Shown here: piece by piece, positions 25,108 to 34,623 of the stretch | Numbering within the stretch: the first letter of the stretch is position 1 | Layout: every line of letters begins with the position of its first letter | Program-made: the position numbers and the translations under genes | NCBI RefSeq assembly: GCF_020618775.1 | Contig: NZ_JAESVB010000003.1 | Span: 434,001-498,000, forward strand | DNA length: 64,000 nucleotides | Reading direction: 5' to 3' | From: Acidisoma silvae | Lineage (GTDB): Bacteria > Pseudomonadota > Alphaproteobacteria > Acetobacterales > Acetobacteraceae | The notes under the pieces: model-generated | Databases searched by the model: none | Seen by the model: the letters and a program-made list of their open reading frames with translations, nothing else | Told to the model about the DNA's origin: nothing

Positions 25108-26733
25108 TCAGCCCTTCTTTTTCTTCTTCTTGCCCTCGCGGGCGATCTGGGTTGGGGCCGCGCCGCCCTTGGCGCGCTCGATGACGAATTTGGCGTAATC
25201 GTCCATGTCGCCGTCGAAGGGCACCACCGTGCCGTCCGCCGCCAGCCACAGCCGGTCCGCCACCAGTTCCATCAGCGACCGGTCATGGGTGATCAGGATC
25301 ACCGCGCCCTCATATTCGTTCAGCGCGTCCAGCAGCGCGCGGCGGCTGTCGATATCCAGATGGTTGGTCGGCTCATCCAGGATCAGCAGATGCGGCGCGG
25401 CCTGGGCCACGAGATTGAGCAGCAGACGGGCGCGCTCGCCACCCGAAAGGTCGAAAACCGTCGTTTCCTGCTTCGAACGCGCCAGACCCCATTGCGCGAG
25501 GCGGGACCGGCGGGCGGATTCGCTGATTTCGGGCAAGGCGCGGCTGATGATTTCCAAAGGGGTGTCGTCCGGGTCCAGCGCCTCGATCTGATGCTGGTGG
25601 AACCAGCCGACCTTGATGCGGCCTTCGCGCTGCATATGGCCCGAGCGGATGGCCAGCGCGCCTGCCGCCATCTTGGCGAAGGTGGATTTGCCGGCGCCGT
25701 TGACGCCCAGCAGGCCGATACGGTCATCGACGTCGAGACGAAGGTTGAGACCGGTCAGGATCGCCGGGTCATCGCCATAGCCGATATCGACACCTTCCAG
25801 CCGCATCAGCGGCGGGGCCAGCGGCCGGACAGGCGAAGGCAGCATGAAGGGGGCCACCCGTTCCTCGATCGTCTCGCCGATCGGCTCCAGCTTGGCCAGG
25901 CGCTTCATGCGCGACTGTGCCTGGGCCGCCTTGCTGGCCTTGGCGCGGAAGCGATCGACGAAGCCTTGCAGATGGGCGCGCTCGGCTTCCTGCTTGGCGC
26001 GGGACGAGGCTTGCAGGCGCAGCTTCTCGGCGCGCTGGCGCTCGAAATCATCATAGCCGCCGGTATAAAGGTCGAGCTTGCCCTCGTTCACATGCAGGAT
26101 GTTCTGCACGGAATTGTTCAGCAATTCGCGGTCATGGCTGATGATGAGGGCGGAATAGGGGTATTTCTGCAGCCGCGCTTCCAGCCACAGCGCGCCTTCC
26201 AGATCGAGATAGTTGGTCGGCTCATCCAGCAGCAGTAGGTCGGGCTGGGCGAAAAGTGCGGAGGCCAGCGCCACGCGCATGCGCCAGCCGCCCGAGAATT
26301 CGGCCATCGGCCGGTCCAGGTCTTCGACCGAAAAGCCGAGGCCGCCCAGAATTTCCCCCGCACGGGCCGGCGCGCGGTCCGCGTCGATTTCGATCAGCCG
26401 GCCGTAGATATCGCCCATGCGCTCGGGCTCGGCCGTTTCCAGCTCGGCATAAAGCGCGTCACGCTCCACATCGGCCGCCAGGATGGTCTCGAGCAGCGAG
26501 ATCGGCGTTGCCGCGTGTTCCTGATCCACGGCGGCCACGCGCGCCGTCTTGGGGATGACGATTTCGCCGCTATCGGGTTGCAGCGAACCGAGGATGAGCT
26601 TGAACAGGGTCGATTTGCCGACGCCGTTGCGGCCGACAAGGCCAACCTTGGCATTGACGGGCAGGGTGACGGAGGCGCGGTCGAAAAAGCGCCGTCCCCA
26701 GGCATTGAATACGAGGCCGTCAATCTTGATCAT
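25108..26733 (-). CDS. ABC-F family ATPase (ribosome-associated type)
   Basis: A 541-residue protein with two ABC ATPase domains and no membrane span. Domain 1 has Walker A GRNGVGKSTL, signature FSGGWRMRVAL and LLLLDEPTNYLDLEG; domain 2 has GVNGAGKSTF, LSGGERARLLL and LILDEPTNHLDIDS. The interdomain arm (FVDRFRAKASKAAQAQSRMKRLAKL) is of the P-site tRNA-contacting type. ABC-F proteins act on stalled ribosomes. The C-terminus ends in six lysines and a glycine, a likely rRNA-binding tail. ATG 26733 is preferred to an upstream TTG. Confidence 0.9.
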   Translation of the reverse strand: MIKIDGLVFNAWGRRFFDRASVTLPVNAKVGLVGRNGVGKSTLFKLILGSLQPDSGEIVIPKTARVAAVDQEHAATPISLLETILAADVERDALYAELETAEPERMGDIYGRLIEIDADRAPARAGEILGGLGFSVEDLDRPMAEFSGGWRMRVALASALFAQPDLLLLDEPTNYLDLEGALWLEARLQKYPYSALIISHDRELLNNSVQNILHVNEGKLDLYTGGYDDFERQRAEKLRLQASSRAKQEAERAHLQGFVDRFRAKASKAAQAQSRMKRLAKLEPIGETIEERVAPFMLPSPVRPLAPPLMRLEGVDIGYGDDPAILTGLNLRLDVDDRIGLLGVNGAGKSTFAKMAAGALAIRSGHMQREGRIKVGWFHQHQIEALDPDDTPLEIISRALPEISESARRSRLAQWGLARSKQETTVFDLSGGERARLLLNLVAQAAPHLLILDEPTNHLDIDSRRALLDALNEYEGAVILITHDRSLMELVADRLWLAADGTVVPFDGDMDDYAKFVIERAKGGAAPTQIAREGKKKKKKG

Positions 26734-26831
26734 GCTGCAATTTGCCGGGAAGGGGGAAGCCAAGCTTGGCGTAAGCTGGTTCCCCTACAGGCTTTTGCCG
26801 CAGCGCAATATGGAATTCTGCGATTGGCCGG

Positions 26832-27473
26832 TCAGTGTTCGAACTGGGGCCCGACGAAAGTGAACATGCTGTTGGGGTAATCGCCGCCGTATTTCACGTC
26901 ATAGAGGCTGATCTGGGTCTGCCGGCCCTGGGCGTCGCGGATGATCCAGCTGCGCAGCGTCAGCGGGTCGGTTGCGAAGATCAGCGTGATGGTGCCGGCG
27001 CTGGGCTTGCTGGTGCGCACCAGGCTTAGCTGGATCTGTCCCTTAGCCCGCGCGATGCCGGTGACGGTCACGTCGCCCGACAGTTTCAGATTATCCTGAA
27101 GCAGCAGTCCCAGCGGGGTCGCGGACAGAAAGATATTCGTCGTCTGCTTTACCGCCGGATCGTAATAGACCAGCAGCCCATGGCCCGCGACCAGCAGCAG
27201 CTTGTCCGGCCCGTCATATTCGAACCGCATGCGGCCAGGGCGCATCATCCAGACATTGCCGCCGACCGAATTGCCATTGGCATCGACCTGCAGAAAGCGC
27301 GCCTGCAGCGATTTGACGCCGTTCAGATAGGTCTGAATGGCGTCGATATCGCCCTGATCTTGGGGCGTAGTGGGTGCGCTGGGCGCCAACTGCGCATGAG
27401 CGACGCCCAGCGGCAGGGCCGCGAGCGTCAGAGCGAGGGCGGGTAGGGCACCGAGAAGGATACGACGGTTCAT
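26832..27473 (-). CDS. lolA: Outer-membrane lipoprotein carrier protein LolA
   Basis: A 213-residue periplasmic protein with a signal peptide (MNRRILLGALPALALTLAAL, cleavage after AHA). The LolA fold is seen in DIDAIQTYLNGVKSLQARFLQV, GNVWMMRPGRMRFEYDGPDKLLLVAGHGLLVYYDPAVKQTT, and LPLGLLL-like ATPLGLLLQDNL, closing with WIIRDAQGRQTQISLYDVKYG. It ferries lipoproteins such as BamD (37733-38650) from LolCDE to the outer membrane. It lies between ABC-F and lpxC, all on the minus strand, with ~85-base gaps. Confidence 0.9.
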   Translation of the reverse strand: MNRRILLGALPALALTLAALPLGVAHAQLAPSAPTTPQDQGDIDAIQTYLNGVKSLQARFLQVDANGNSVGGNVWMMRPGRMRFEYDGPDKLLLVAGHGLLVYYDPAVKQTTNIFLSATPLGLLLQDNLKLSGDVTVTGIARAKGQIQLSLVRTSKPSAGTITLIFATDPLTLRSWIIRDAQGRQTQISLYDVKYGGDYPNSMFTFVGPQFEH

Positions 27474-27557
27474 GGCACAGGATGTGGCACTGCCAGGGCC
27501 GCTTGAGAAGGCGTTTCCAGTGTCAGCTGGATTAAGGAATTGTTGGGTTGCGCCCGT

Positions 27558-28541
27558 TCAGGCCGCAGCGGCGGCGATGCCCAGCGGCATCTGCATGGCG
27601 CTGCCATAGCTGCGGCTGACCATGCCGCCGGCCGTCACGCGGCGGAAAGCCGTGGGATCGGCGAACAGCGCCCGCAACAGCAGGTTGTTGGTGCGATGGC
27701 CCGAGCAGTCGCCGGTGAAACGGCCGATGATCGCGGCGCCGGCCAGCGACAGGTCGCCGACCGCGTCCAGCACCTTGTGGCGAACGAATTCGTGGCTCAT
27801 GCGCAGACCGGCGGGGTTCACGACATCTTCGCCGTCGACCACCACCGCATTGTCCAGGCTGCCGCCAAGGGCCAGGCCGGCCGCACGCAGCTGCTCGATT
27901 TCATGGGCCAGCGTGAAGGTGCGGGCATGGGCGACTTCAGTCCGGAAATTCGTCTCGGTCAGACGCAGGTCAAGTGACTGGCAGCCGATGGCGCCCGCCG
28001 CGAAGTCGATCGAGACAGATAGATCGAGCCCGACCCAGCTGCCGCCGGTCGGCAGCGGCTCGAAGGTCGCGGTGGCGCCTTTGTCGGAGACCGTGACGGC
28101 GCGCAGGATTTCGATCATCGCGCGCGGGGCGGCAAGATCCATCACGCCGGCGCAGTCGATCAGGAACAGGAAGGGGGCGGCAGAGCCATCCAGGATCGGC
28201 ACTTCCGGCCCATCGACTTCGACGATGATAGTGTCGATCGCCAGCGCCGCGAGGGCGGCCATGATGTGTTCAATCGTGCCGACGGAAATGTCAGGCCGTT
28301 CGGCCGAAGTCAGCTTGGTGCACAGCCGCGTGTCGAGCACGCGGTCGAAGATGGCTGGGATTTCGACGCCGACATCGGTCCGGCGGAAGACGATGCCGGT
28401 GCCGGCAGCGGCGGGCAGCAAAGCCAGCCGGGTCTCACGGCCGCTATGGAGGCCGACGCCGCGGCAATCGATGGGGTTGCGAATCGTGCGGGATGCAGCA
28501 GGGATTGCCGTCTCGGTATAATATCCCGGCAATCCATCCAT
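27558..28541 (-). CDS. lpxC: UDP-3-O-acyl-N-acetylglucosamine deacetylase
   Basis: The committed enzyme of lipid A synthesis, a cytoplasmic zinc hydrolase. GVGLHSG, TRLCTKL, VGTIEHIMAALAAL (zinc His), DGSAAPFLFLI (general-base region), ARTFTLAHEIEQLRAAGLALGGSLDNAVV and RMSHEFVRHKVLDAVGDLSLAG (zinc His and Asp) are all intact. The ATG at 28541 gives 327 residues and has GAAGG directly upstream; a reading from 28616 would add 25 residues without a ribosome site. In many alphaproteobacteria lpxC adjoins bamD, but here bamD is 9 kb away. Confidence 0.94.
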   Translation of the reverse strand: MDGLPGYYTETAIPAASRTIRNPIDCRGVGLHSGRETRLALLPAAAGTGIVFRRTDVGVEIPAIFDRVLDTRLCTKLTSAERPDISVGTIEHIMAALAALAIDTIIVEVDGPEVPILDGSAAPFLFLIDCAGVMDLAAPRAMIEILRAVTVSDKGATATFEPLPTGGSWVGLDLSVSIDFAAGAIGCQSLDLRLTETNFRTEVAHARTFTLAHEIEQLRAAGLALGGSLDNAVVVDGEDVVNPAGLRMSHEFVRHKVLDAVGDLSLAGAAIIGRFTGDCSGHRTNNLLLRALFADPTAFRRVTAGGMVSRSYGSAMQMPLGIAAAAA

Positions 28542-28696
28542 GCCTTCAATCCCCAGTTCATCCAAGTGAAAGGCCAAAAACAGCCTCCCTTTATCTGGGC
28601 GCAGAGAAGCATTCATTAAGAGGCGCTGCCAGTCAATGATTGTTGCCCTGTGTTACGGCATAAGTTTTTGAATTTAAAAGTTTTTGTGCAGTGCTT

Positions 28697-29545
28697 TTAG
28701 GCGGGTTGATCTAAAGCATGTCGCAAAGTGTGAGCGGCTTCGGCAGGTGCGATCAGGCTGCGGCGGAGAAACAGGTCGATTAGCACGAGGTTCACATTGA
28801 ACTTGAAATGATCGGTGTCGCGCACTGTTTTCACGGCGCGCTCGATCGGCCAGAGCTCGAAGGCCTCAACCTCGCCGTCACTCGGCATCGGCGTGAAATC
28901 CGCTGGCAAAACAAGGTCGTAGCAGTAAAGCAAATCGCGCCGCAGACCCTCGCCGCGTTCCATGTCGTAGCGCAGGCGCCCGACGCGCTGGGCCTGGGCC
29001 GCGAGCGACGGCGGGATACCGGCTTCCTCGCCGGCTTCCTTGATCATCGTGTCGTCGGCGCCCATGCCGGCGGAAATGCCGCCGGCGACGATATGGTCGA
29101 GCTTGCCGGGGTCGAGCAGCTTGGTCGCAGACCGGCGGGCGACCCAGATGTGCAACCCGTCCGGGCGCTCCACCAATCCGTTGCAATGCACGCCATGGGA
29201 GACGATGCCGAAGGACGGCACCGCGCCGCGATCCAGCATGGTGATGGCCGGGCCTTCCTCACCCGCGCGGACGTCGAACATTTCGCCCCGCAGACGATAC
29301 CGGCCGGATTCTCCGATGGCCTGCGCAAGCGCGGGCAGTTCGGCTACGCGGGCATCTGGCAATGTTATGCCGCCACCCTCATCCGGCGTGAGACCTGCGG
29401 TCTGGGCAAAGATTTGGGCGAAATCGGGCTTCAGCCAGCCGACCGCGAGCGCCCCGACCCGGAAGGGTAGACGGCCGCCCGGCAGGGTCGCCGTGCGCGA
29501 AGATGTAATATGCCGCAGGAAGAAATCAGCGACGCGGTCAGCCAT
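28697..29545 (-). CDS. DUF4743/Nudix hydrolase (thiamine-pyrophosphokinase-related type)
   Basis: A ~282-residue protein. The N-terminal DUF4743 domain (to about residue 110) is followed by a Nudix domain: HCNGLVERPDGLHIWVARRSATKLLDPGKLDHIVAGGISAG holds the Tnr3-like KxxxPGxxDxxxAGG pattern, and the Nudix helix is DDTMIKEAGEEAGIP. Yeast and plant relatives dephosphorylate oxidised thiamine diphosphate derivatives, so a damage-repair role is likely by family. ATG 29545 has AAAGG ~10 bases upstream; ATG 29578 is an alternative. It is divergent from the Atm1-type exporter. Confidence 0.82.
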   Translation of the reverse strand: MADRVADFFLRHITSSRTATLPGGRLPFRVGALAVGWLKPDFAQIFAQTAGLTPDEGGGITLPDARVAELPALAQAIGESGRYRLRGEMFDVRAGEEGPAITMLDRGAVPSFGIVSHGVHCNGLVERPDGLHIWVARRSATKLLDPGKLDHIVAGGISAGMGADDTMIKEAGEEAGIPPSLAAQAQRVGRLRYDMERGEGLRRDLLYCYDLVLPADFTPMPSDGEVEAFELWPIERAVKTVRDTDHFKFNVNLVLIDLFLRRSLIAPAEAAHTLRHALDQPA

Positions 29546-29583
29546 GCGCGAGAAGCCTTTGCAATGGGAAGGGGTCATGCCAC

Positions 29584-31518
29584 ATGCGATCCATGGCCTC
29601 TGCACCGCCCTCCAATCCCGTCGGTCAAGGTGCGGCTGCCGCCCCTGAGGCCGCCACCGCCACCCGCACCATGCGGATGCTTCTTCCCTACCTCTGGCCG
29701 CCGGGCGATACCATGGCCCGCGTGCGCGTTGTGGCGGCTGTCGCGCTCCTTATTTTGGCTAAGGTCGCCACGGTCTATGTGCCGATCTTCTATGCCAAGG
29801 CGGTCGATCATCTGGCGCCGAAGGGCGCGCATGCGCTGGGCAATGGCAATGGCCCGGCTGCCGCCGCCATCACCGTCCCCATCGCGCTGATCGTCGGCTA
29901 TTGCTTGCTGCGCATCGCCTCCGGCGCCTTCGCCGAATTGCGGGATGCCGTCTTTGCCGCCGTCCAGCAGCGGGCCGTGCGCCGCATTGCGATGCAAACC
30001 TTCGAGCATCTGCACAAGCTGTCGCTGCGCTTTCATCTGGACCGCCATACGGGCGGCCTGTCGCGCGCCATCGACCGTGGCACGACGGGGATCGAGCAGG
30101 TGCTGCGCTTCGCCGTCTTCAATATCGTGCCGACGCTGTTCGAGCTGGCGCTGGTCACCATCATCATGTGGCGCATCTTCGACTGGCGCTATGCGCTGAC
30201 GACCATCGTGGCGGTCGCGCTCTATGTCGCTTTCACCCTGATCTTCACCAATTACCGCGTGCGCTACCGCCGGCTGATGAATGACTCGGATGCCGATGCG
30301 CAGACCAAGGCCGTCGACAGCCTGCTGAATTATGAGACGGTCAAATATTTCGGCAACGAGGCTTTGGAAATTCAGCGTTTCGACCGCGCGCTGGAGAAGT
30401 ATGAGCGCGCGGCCACGCGGTCCCAGGTCATGCTCAATCTGCTCAATATCGGGCAATCCATCATCATCGCCCTGGCGCTGGGCGCGATCATGCTGCTGTC
30501 GGCGCGGGGCGTCGCTTCCGGCCATATGACGGTCGGGCGCTTCGTCCTCGCCAATACCTATTTGATGCAGCTTTATACGCCGCTGAACTTCCTGGGCTTC
30601 GTCTACCGGGAGGTGAAGCAGGGGCTGGTCGATACCGAGCATCTGTTCCGCCTCATGCGCGTCGGCGCTGAGATCGCGGACAAGCCTGGCGCGCATCCGC
30701 TGGTGCCGCAGGGCCGCACGGCGGCGCTGACCTTCGAGGACGTCCGCTTCGGCTACAATCCCGAGCGGGAAATCCTGAAGGGTGTCAGCTTTGCCATTCC
30801 GCCCGGCGGCAATCTGGCCGTGGTCGGGCCGACAGGCGCCGGCAAGTCCACGCTGACGCGGCTGCTGTTCCGCTTCTATGACGCGAATTCTGGCGCCATC
30901 CGCATCGACGGGCAGGATTTGCGGGATCTGACCCAGGAAAGCATCCGCGCCGCCATTGGCGTGGTGCCGCAGGACACCGTGCTGTTCAACGATACCATCC
31001 GCTACAACATCGCCTATGGCCGCCCAGGCGCGACTGTGGCGGAGGTGGAGGAGGCCGCGCGTCTTGCCCAGCTCGATGCCTTCATCAAGACCCTGCCGCA
31101 GGGTTATGAGACAAAGGTGGGTGAGCGCGGGCTGAAACTATCGGGTGGGGAGAAGCAGCGCGTCGCCATCGCCCGCACGCTGCTGAAAAACCCGGCCATT
31201 CTCATTTTGGATGAGGCGACCAGTGCGCTCGACACCAAGACCGAGCAGGAAATTCAGACGGCATTGCGCGCCATTGCGCAGGACCGGACGACGCTGACCA
31301 TCGCGCACCGGCTGTCCACGGTCGTCGATGCCGATGAAATTCTGGTGCTGGAACACGGCCAGGTCGCGGAACGCGGCAGCCACTGGAATTTGCTCGCCCA
31401 TGGCGGCATCTATGCCAAGATGTGGGCGGCGCAGGCCGAGCAGGAGGAAGGGGCCGCCGCCGAGCGCGCCGTTTCCGCCGAGATTGTGCCGCAGACGACA
31501 AAGGAAGTGATCGAATGA
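29584..31518 (+). CDS. Atm1-type ABC exporter (fused permease-ATPase)
   Basis: A 644-residue half-transporter. Six membrane spans lie between ~48 and ~325, with the Atm1/HMT signature DSLLNYETVKYFGNEALEIQRFD and TVGRFVLANTYLMQLYTPLNFLGFVYREVKQGLVDTEHLF region. The ATPase has Walker A GPTGAGKSTL, signature KLSGGEKQRVAIARTLL and Walker B AILILDEATSALD. Bacterial Atm1 homologues export glutathione-linked metals or sulfur species. RBS GGAAGGGG precedes ATG 29584. A small gene overlaps its stop by ATGA. gshA in the window would make its co-substrate. Confidence 0.93.
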   Translation: MRSMASAPPSNPVGQGAAAAPEAATATRTMRMLLPYLWPPGDTMARVRVVAAVALLILAKVATVYVPIFYAKAVDHLAPKGAHALGNGNGPAAAAITVPIALIVGYCLLRIASGAFAELRDAVFAAVQQRAVRRIAMQTFEHLHKLSLRFHLDRHTGGLSRAIDRGTTGIEQVLRFAVFNIVPTLFELALVTIIMWRIFDWRYALTTIVAVALYVAFTLIFTNYRVRYRRLMNDSDADAQTKAVDSLLNYETVKYFGNEALEIQRFDRALEKYERAATRSQVMLNLLNIGQSIIIALALGAIMLLSARGVASGHMTVGRFVLANTYLMQLYTPLNFLGFVYREVKQGLVDTEHLFRLMRVGAEIADKPGAHPLVPQGRTAALTFEDVRFGYNPEREILKGVSFAIPPGGNLAVVGPTGAGKSTLTRLLFRFYDANSGAIRIDGQDLRDLTQESIRAAIGVVPQDTVLFNDTIRYNIAYGRPGATVAEVEEAARLAQLDAFIKTLPQGYETKVGERGLKLSGGEKQRVAIARTLLKNPAILILDEATSALDTKTEQEIQTALRAIAQDRTTLTIAHRLSTVVDADEILVLEHGQVAERGSHWNLLAHGGIYAKMWAAQAEQEEGAAAERAVSAEIVPQTTKEVIE

Positions 31519-31793
31519 GCGACCGTAATGCCCCCGATTTCGAACGTCTGGCGGCGGCCGAGCCCAACCTGCGCCATGCCGGTGCGGTCGTGGATCAGGC
31601 CATCGAATATATGACGAAGGAGCATATCGACCCGATCTCCATCGCCTCCGCCCTGCTGGGCGGTGCACTGGGCATGCTGTCCGGCAGCCTGCCGCGCGCG
31701 GCCGTGCTGGCGGTGCTGGATCAGGCGCGAGCCAGCGTGGAATCGGGCGAAATGGCCGAGTTGTCGCATCCGCCCGCGCAGGGGCATGCCTGA
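31515..31793 (+). CDS. Conserved small protein coupled to the Atm1-type exporter
   Basis: A 92-residue protein that I do not recognise. Residues ~18-35 are helical and acidic (AGAVVDQAIEYMTKEHIDP); ~37-70 is a Gly/Ala/Leu-rich stretch (SIASALLGGALGMLSGSLPRAAVLAVLDQ) that could be a single membrane or amphipathic segment; the C-terminus is polar. The ATG overlaps the exporter stop as ATGA, so it should be made along with it. It could be an accessory subunit; this is inference. Confidence 0.65.
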   Translation: MSDRNAPDFERLAAAEPNLRHAGAVVDQAIEYMTKEHIDPISIASALLGGALGMLSGSLPRAAVLAVLDQARASVESGEMAELSHPPAQGHA

Positions 31794-31831
31794 CCCCCTA
31801 ACGGCGGGCGAGAAGAATCAGCTGCCACGGG

Positions 31832-31860
31832 TTGACGCTTGGCGCTGCGTTCGTCATAAG
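31832..31860 (+). promoter_or_regulatory. Probable promoter of rpmB
   Basis: TTGACG (31832-31837), a 17-base spacer and CATAAG (31855-31860) make a good sigma-70 promoter about 70 bases before the rpmB start. GAGG precedes the ATG. The gap holds no other gene. Confidence 0.5.
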
Positions 31861-31929
31861 CCCGCCTCCGTCGGGATGCCGTGTGACAGTTTAAACGCGT
31901 GTGTTCCTGTTTGATGTGTCGAGGTTCCT

Positions 31930-32241
31930 ATGTCCCGTCGCTGCGAGATCACCGGTAAGGGCGTTATGTCTGGCAACAATGTCAGCCACGCCAATAACAA
32001 GACCCGCCGTCGTTTCCTGCCCAATATGCAGGATGCGTCCGTGATGTCTGAAATCCTGGGTGCGCCGATCACCCTGCGCGTCACGCCGCGTGGCCTGCGC
32101 ACGATCGAGCACAATGGCGGGATCGACAACTTCCTGCTCAGCACGCCGACAAGCCGCCTGACGACCGAAGCGAAGGTCATCAAGCGCCGCCTCGAGCGCG
32201 CCGCCGCCCGCAAGAGCGCCGCTGCTGCCGCCACTGTCTGA
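31930..32241 (+). CDS. rpmB: 50S ribosomal protein L28
   Basis: A 103-residue L28: [32 protein letters not shown] is the conserved N-terminus ([14 protein letters not shown]), followed by [31 protein letters not shown]. It carries only one of the zinc-type cysteines, so it is the zinc-free form. It is monocistronic, with its own promoter and a terminator just after. Confidence 0.97.
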   Translation: MSRRCEITGKGVMSGNNVSHANNKTRRRFLPNMQDASVMSEILGAPITLRVTPRGLRTIEHNGGIDNFLLSTPTSRLTTEAKVIKRRLERAAARKSAAAAATV

Positions 32242-32256
32242 TTTTCGGATGGACTG

Positions 32257-32284
32257 ACGCCTCTGCGGTTAGCGGAGGCGTTTG
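32257..32284 (+). terminator. Terminator of rpmB
   Basis: A 10-bp stem with one G-U pair (ACGCCTCTGC / GCGGAGGCGT, 32257-32266 with 32272-32281) and loop GGTTA, followed by a short T run. It lies 15 bases after the rpmB stop. Confidence 0.75.
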
Positions 32285-32303
32285 CCTGGACGAACTGACA
32301 TGA

Positions 32304-33335
32304 TCAGCCGCCCGTCACACTCATGTGGCGGGTTAGCTGTTTCTGGGGCCTGTCTGCCGCGATCATGAAGTCATGCTTGTGCGGCTTGCGCGCAACGGCG
32401 TCCCTCACCAGCCTTTCCATTTCCATATCGCTGGCCCCCGCCCGCAGCGGCGTGCGCAGATCCGCGTGATCCTCCTGCCCCAGGCATAGGAACAGCGTGC
32501 CGGTGCAGGTCAGCCGCACGCGGTTGCAGCTGTCGCAGAAATGATCCGTCAGCGGCGTGATGAAGCCAATCCGCCCGCCCGTCTCGGCAATCCGCCAATA
32601 GCGCGCCGGCCCTGGCGCGACGCCGGTCGCCGCCGCCTCAGGCTTTAACTCGCGCGACAGCGTCCATCGGTTATCCAGTCTCGGTCGCAGGATCGACAGC
32701 GGCAGATACTGGTCCAGCCGATTTTCACCGGTCTCGCCCAGCGGCATTGTCTCGATCAGGCAGAGATCGAAACCCTGATCACCGCACCAGAGGATGAGAT
32801 CGTCCATCTCATCCTCGTTCAGCCCGCGCAGGGCCACCGTATTGATCTTGATGCGCAAACCGGCGGCCTTTGCAGCTTGGATACCAGCCAGCGTCTGGTC
32901 CAGCTTGCCGCCGCGCGTGATGGCGTGGAAACGGTCGGGCCGGAGCGTATCGAGGCTGACATTGATGCGCTTCACGCCGGAGGCGGCCAGCGCCGCCGCA
33001 TGCTGGGTAAGCCGGCTGCCGTTGGTGGTCAGCGTCAGCTCCTGGAGAGCGGCCGGCCCGATATCCTGACCGAGTGACGCGATCAGCTGCATCACGTCCC
33101 GGCGGACCAGCGGTTCGCCACCCGTGATGCGCAGCTTGGTGGTGCCGAGGCGCACGAAAAGCCGCGCCAGCCGTTCCAGCTCCGCGAAGGTCAGCAATTC
33201 CTCGCGCGGCAGGAAGGTCATCTGTTCCTGCATGCAATAGACGCAACGAAGGTCGCAGCGGTCGGTCACCGAAATGCGGAGATAGGAGATCGTGCGGCCG
33301 AAGGGATCAATCAAAGGCGGCTTCTGGCTTCCCAT
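32304..33335 (-). CDS. moaA: GTP 3',8-cyclase MoaA (radical SAM)
   Basis: A 343-residue enzyme starting molybdopterin synthesis. The SAM cluster is Cys27/31/34 in RCDLRCVYC. The second, substrate-side cluster is [30 protein letters not shown] and the C-terminal Gly-Gly, needed for activity in the family, are present. Its ATG at 33335 shares a base with the stop of the DUF3553 gene (TGATG), so the two are coupled. MoaC and the rest of the pathway are not in the window. It is convergent with rpmB. Confidence 0.95.
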   Translation of the reverse strand: MGSQKPPLIDPFGRTISYLRISVTDRCDLRCVYCMQEQMTFLPREELLTFAELERLARLFVRLGTTKLRITGGEPLVRRDVMQLIASLGQDIGPAALQELTLTTNGSRLTQHAAALAASGVKRINVSLDTLRPDRFHAITRGGKLDQTLAGIQAAKAAGLRIKINTVALRGLNEDEMDDLILWCGDQGFDLCLIETMPLGETGENRLDQYLPLSILRPRLDNRWTLSRELKPEAAATGVAPGPARYWRIAETGGRIGFITPLTDHFCDSCNRVRLTCTGTLFLCLGQEDHADLRTPLRAGASDMEMERLVRDAVARKPHKHDFMIAADRPQKQLTRHMSVTGG

Positions 33336-33517
33336 CAATCATCCACCAGTTCCAGGCTGACGACGCGGGCATTGATCAGCACTTTGCCGGCATCCTCGAA
33401 ATTCACCGTAATGCGGTCATTCACCACGGACTGCACCTGGCCAGGCCCCCATTCCGGGCAGCCGGGATGGCGCACCCAGGCTCCCGGTTCGATAAACAGA
33501 AAGCGGCGGCTCGCCAT
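33335..33517 (-). CDS. DUF3553 small protein
   Basis: A 60-residue protein: [45 protein letters not shown] matches DUF3553, a small SH3-like barrel (PGxxVxHPxxPEWGxGxVxS). Similar modules sit at the C-terminus of UvrD-type helicases, so a nucleic-acid or protein-binding role is likely. It is upstream of and coupled to moaA, though a functional link is not evident. Confidence 0.85.
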   Translation of the reverse strand: MASRRFLFIEPGAWVRHPGCPEWGPGQVQSVVNDRITVNFEDAGKVLINARVVSLELVDD

Positions 33518-33723
33518 AGCGATGGTGATCCTTCAAGGCTGCGTCACTATACGCATCGGGGCGGCAAAGGGTAACAGCCGACCCAATTGGCGCTAGGGAT
33601 GCCATTCCTGCTTATCTAGGCATGGATTATGACGTTTTGAGTGGTTCATCCAAGTGTCACTAGGGTGTGCGGTCTCGACGGATTAGTCGATGCGCGTTCG
33701 GACAATCGATCGCGAGTCGCGCC

Positions 33724-34623
33724 ATGAACGACATGTCTTACGATATCGCCGCCCGCCAGCAGCGTGAGCAGGCTCAGTCGAAGAAGGCTCCGCTTTATCG
33801 CGCGGTCTTCATCTCGGATGTGCATCTTGGCACCAAGGGCAGCCAGCCTGAAATGCTGAATGCCTTTCTGGCCGATGCCAGCTGCGAGCAGCTTTACCTC
33901 GTCGGCGACATTATCGACGGCTGGCGCCTACGCAAGTCCTGGTTCTGGGACAAGCATCACGACGCGATCCTGCGCACCATTCTGCGTCATGCCAAGCATG
34001 GTGCCGAAGTCATTTATATTCCCGGCAATCATGACGAGATGATGCGGGCCTGGCTGCCGCTGGGCCTGGAAATCGCCGGCATCAAGCTGATGGAAGAGGC
34101 CGTCCACACCACGGCCAAGGGCGAGAAGCTGCTCGTCATCCATGGCGATGCTTTTGACAGCGTCGTCCGCTACGCCAAGTTCCTGGCCCATCTGGGCGAC
34201 CATGCCTATACCGTGGCGCTGACCGCCAATCGCTGGTTCAACTGGGGCCGCCGTCATTTCGGCTACCCTTATTGGTCGCTGTCGGCCTGGCTGAAGCGTC
34301 AGGTGAAGGAAGCCGTCAAATTCATCGACAGTTTCGAGGTCGCGCTGGCTCAGGAGGCCCGCAACCGCGAAATGGACGGGGTCATCTGCGGCCATATCCA
34401 TCACGCGGAAATGCGCAATATCGGCGAAATCCGCTACTTCAACACCGGCGACTGGGTGGAAAGCTGCACCGCCCTGGTCGAGCATCATGACGGCCGCTTC
34501 GAGCTGATCGACTGGCCCAGCGTCCTGCGCGCCAGCCGCCACGCGGCAGCCCCTGCGCGCCTCGCGGCGCCGTCTGTCCCGGCCGTAGACGCTTTGGCCG
34601 AGAACGCGCCGATCCCGGCATGA
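33724..34623 (+). CDS. LpxH-like UDP-2,3-diacylglucosamine diphosphatase family metallophosphoesterase
   Basis: A ~300-residue calcineurin-fold enzyme. Metal-binding motifs run in order: ISDVHLG, VGDIIDGWRLR (GDxxD), PGNHDEMMR (GNHD), VIHGDAFD and ICGHIHHAEMR (GHxH). The family includes LpxH, which makes lipid X, but many alphaproteobacteria use LpxI and keep this longer LpxH-like protein for other glycolipid or phosphoester work. It has no membrane span; the last ~35 residues are Ala/Pro-rich. Its stop overlaps the GT4 gene by ATGA. The 206-bp gap upstream shows no gene. Confidence 0.8.
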   Translation: MNDMSYDIAARQQREQAQSKKAPLYRAVFISDVHLGTKGSQPEMLNAFLADASCEQLYLVGDIIDGWRLRKSWFWDKHHDAILRTILRHAKHGAEVIYIPGNHDEMMRAWLPLGLEIAGIKLMEEAVHTTAKGEKLLVIHGDAFDSVVRYAKFLAHLGDHAYTVALTANRWFNWGRRHFGYPYWSLSAWLKRQVKEAVKFIDSFEVALAQEARNREMDGVICGHIHHAEMRNIGEIRYFNTGDWVESCTALVEHHDGRFELIDWPSVLRASRHAAAPARLAAPSVPAVDALAENAPIPA

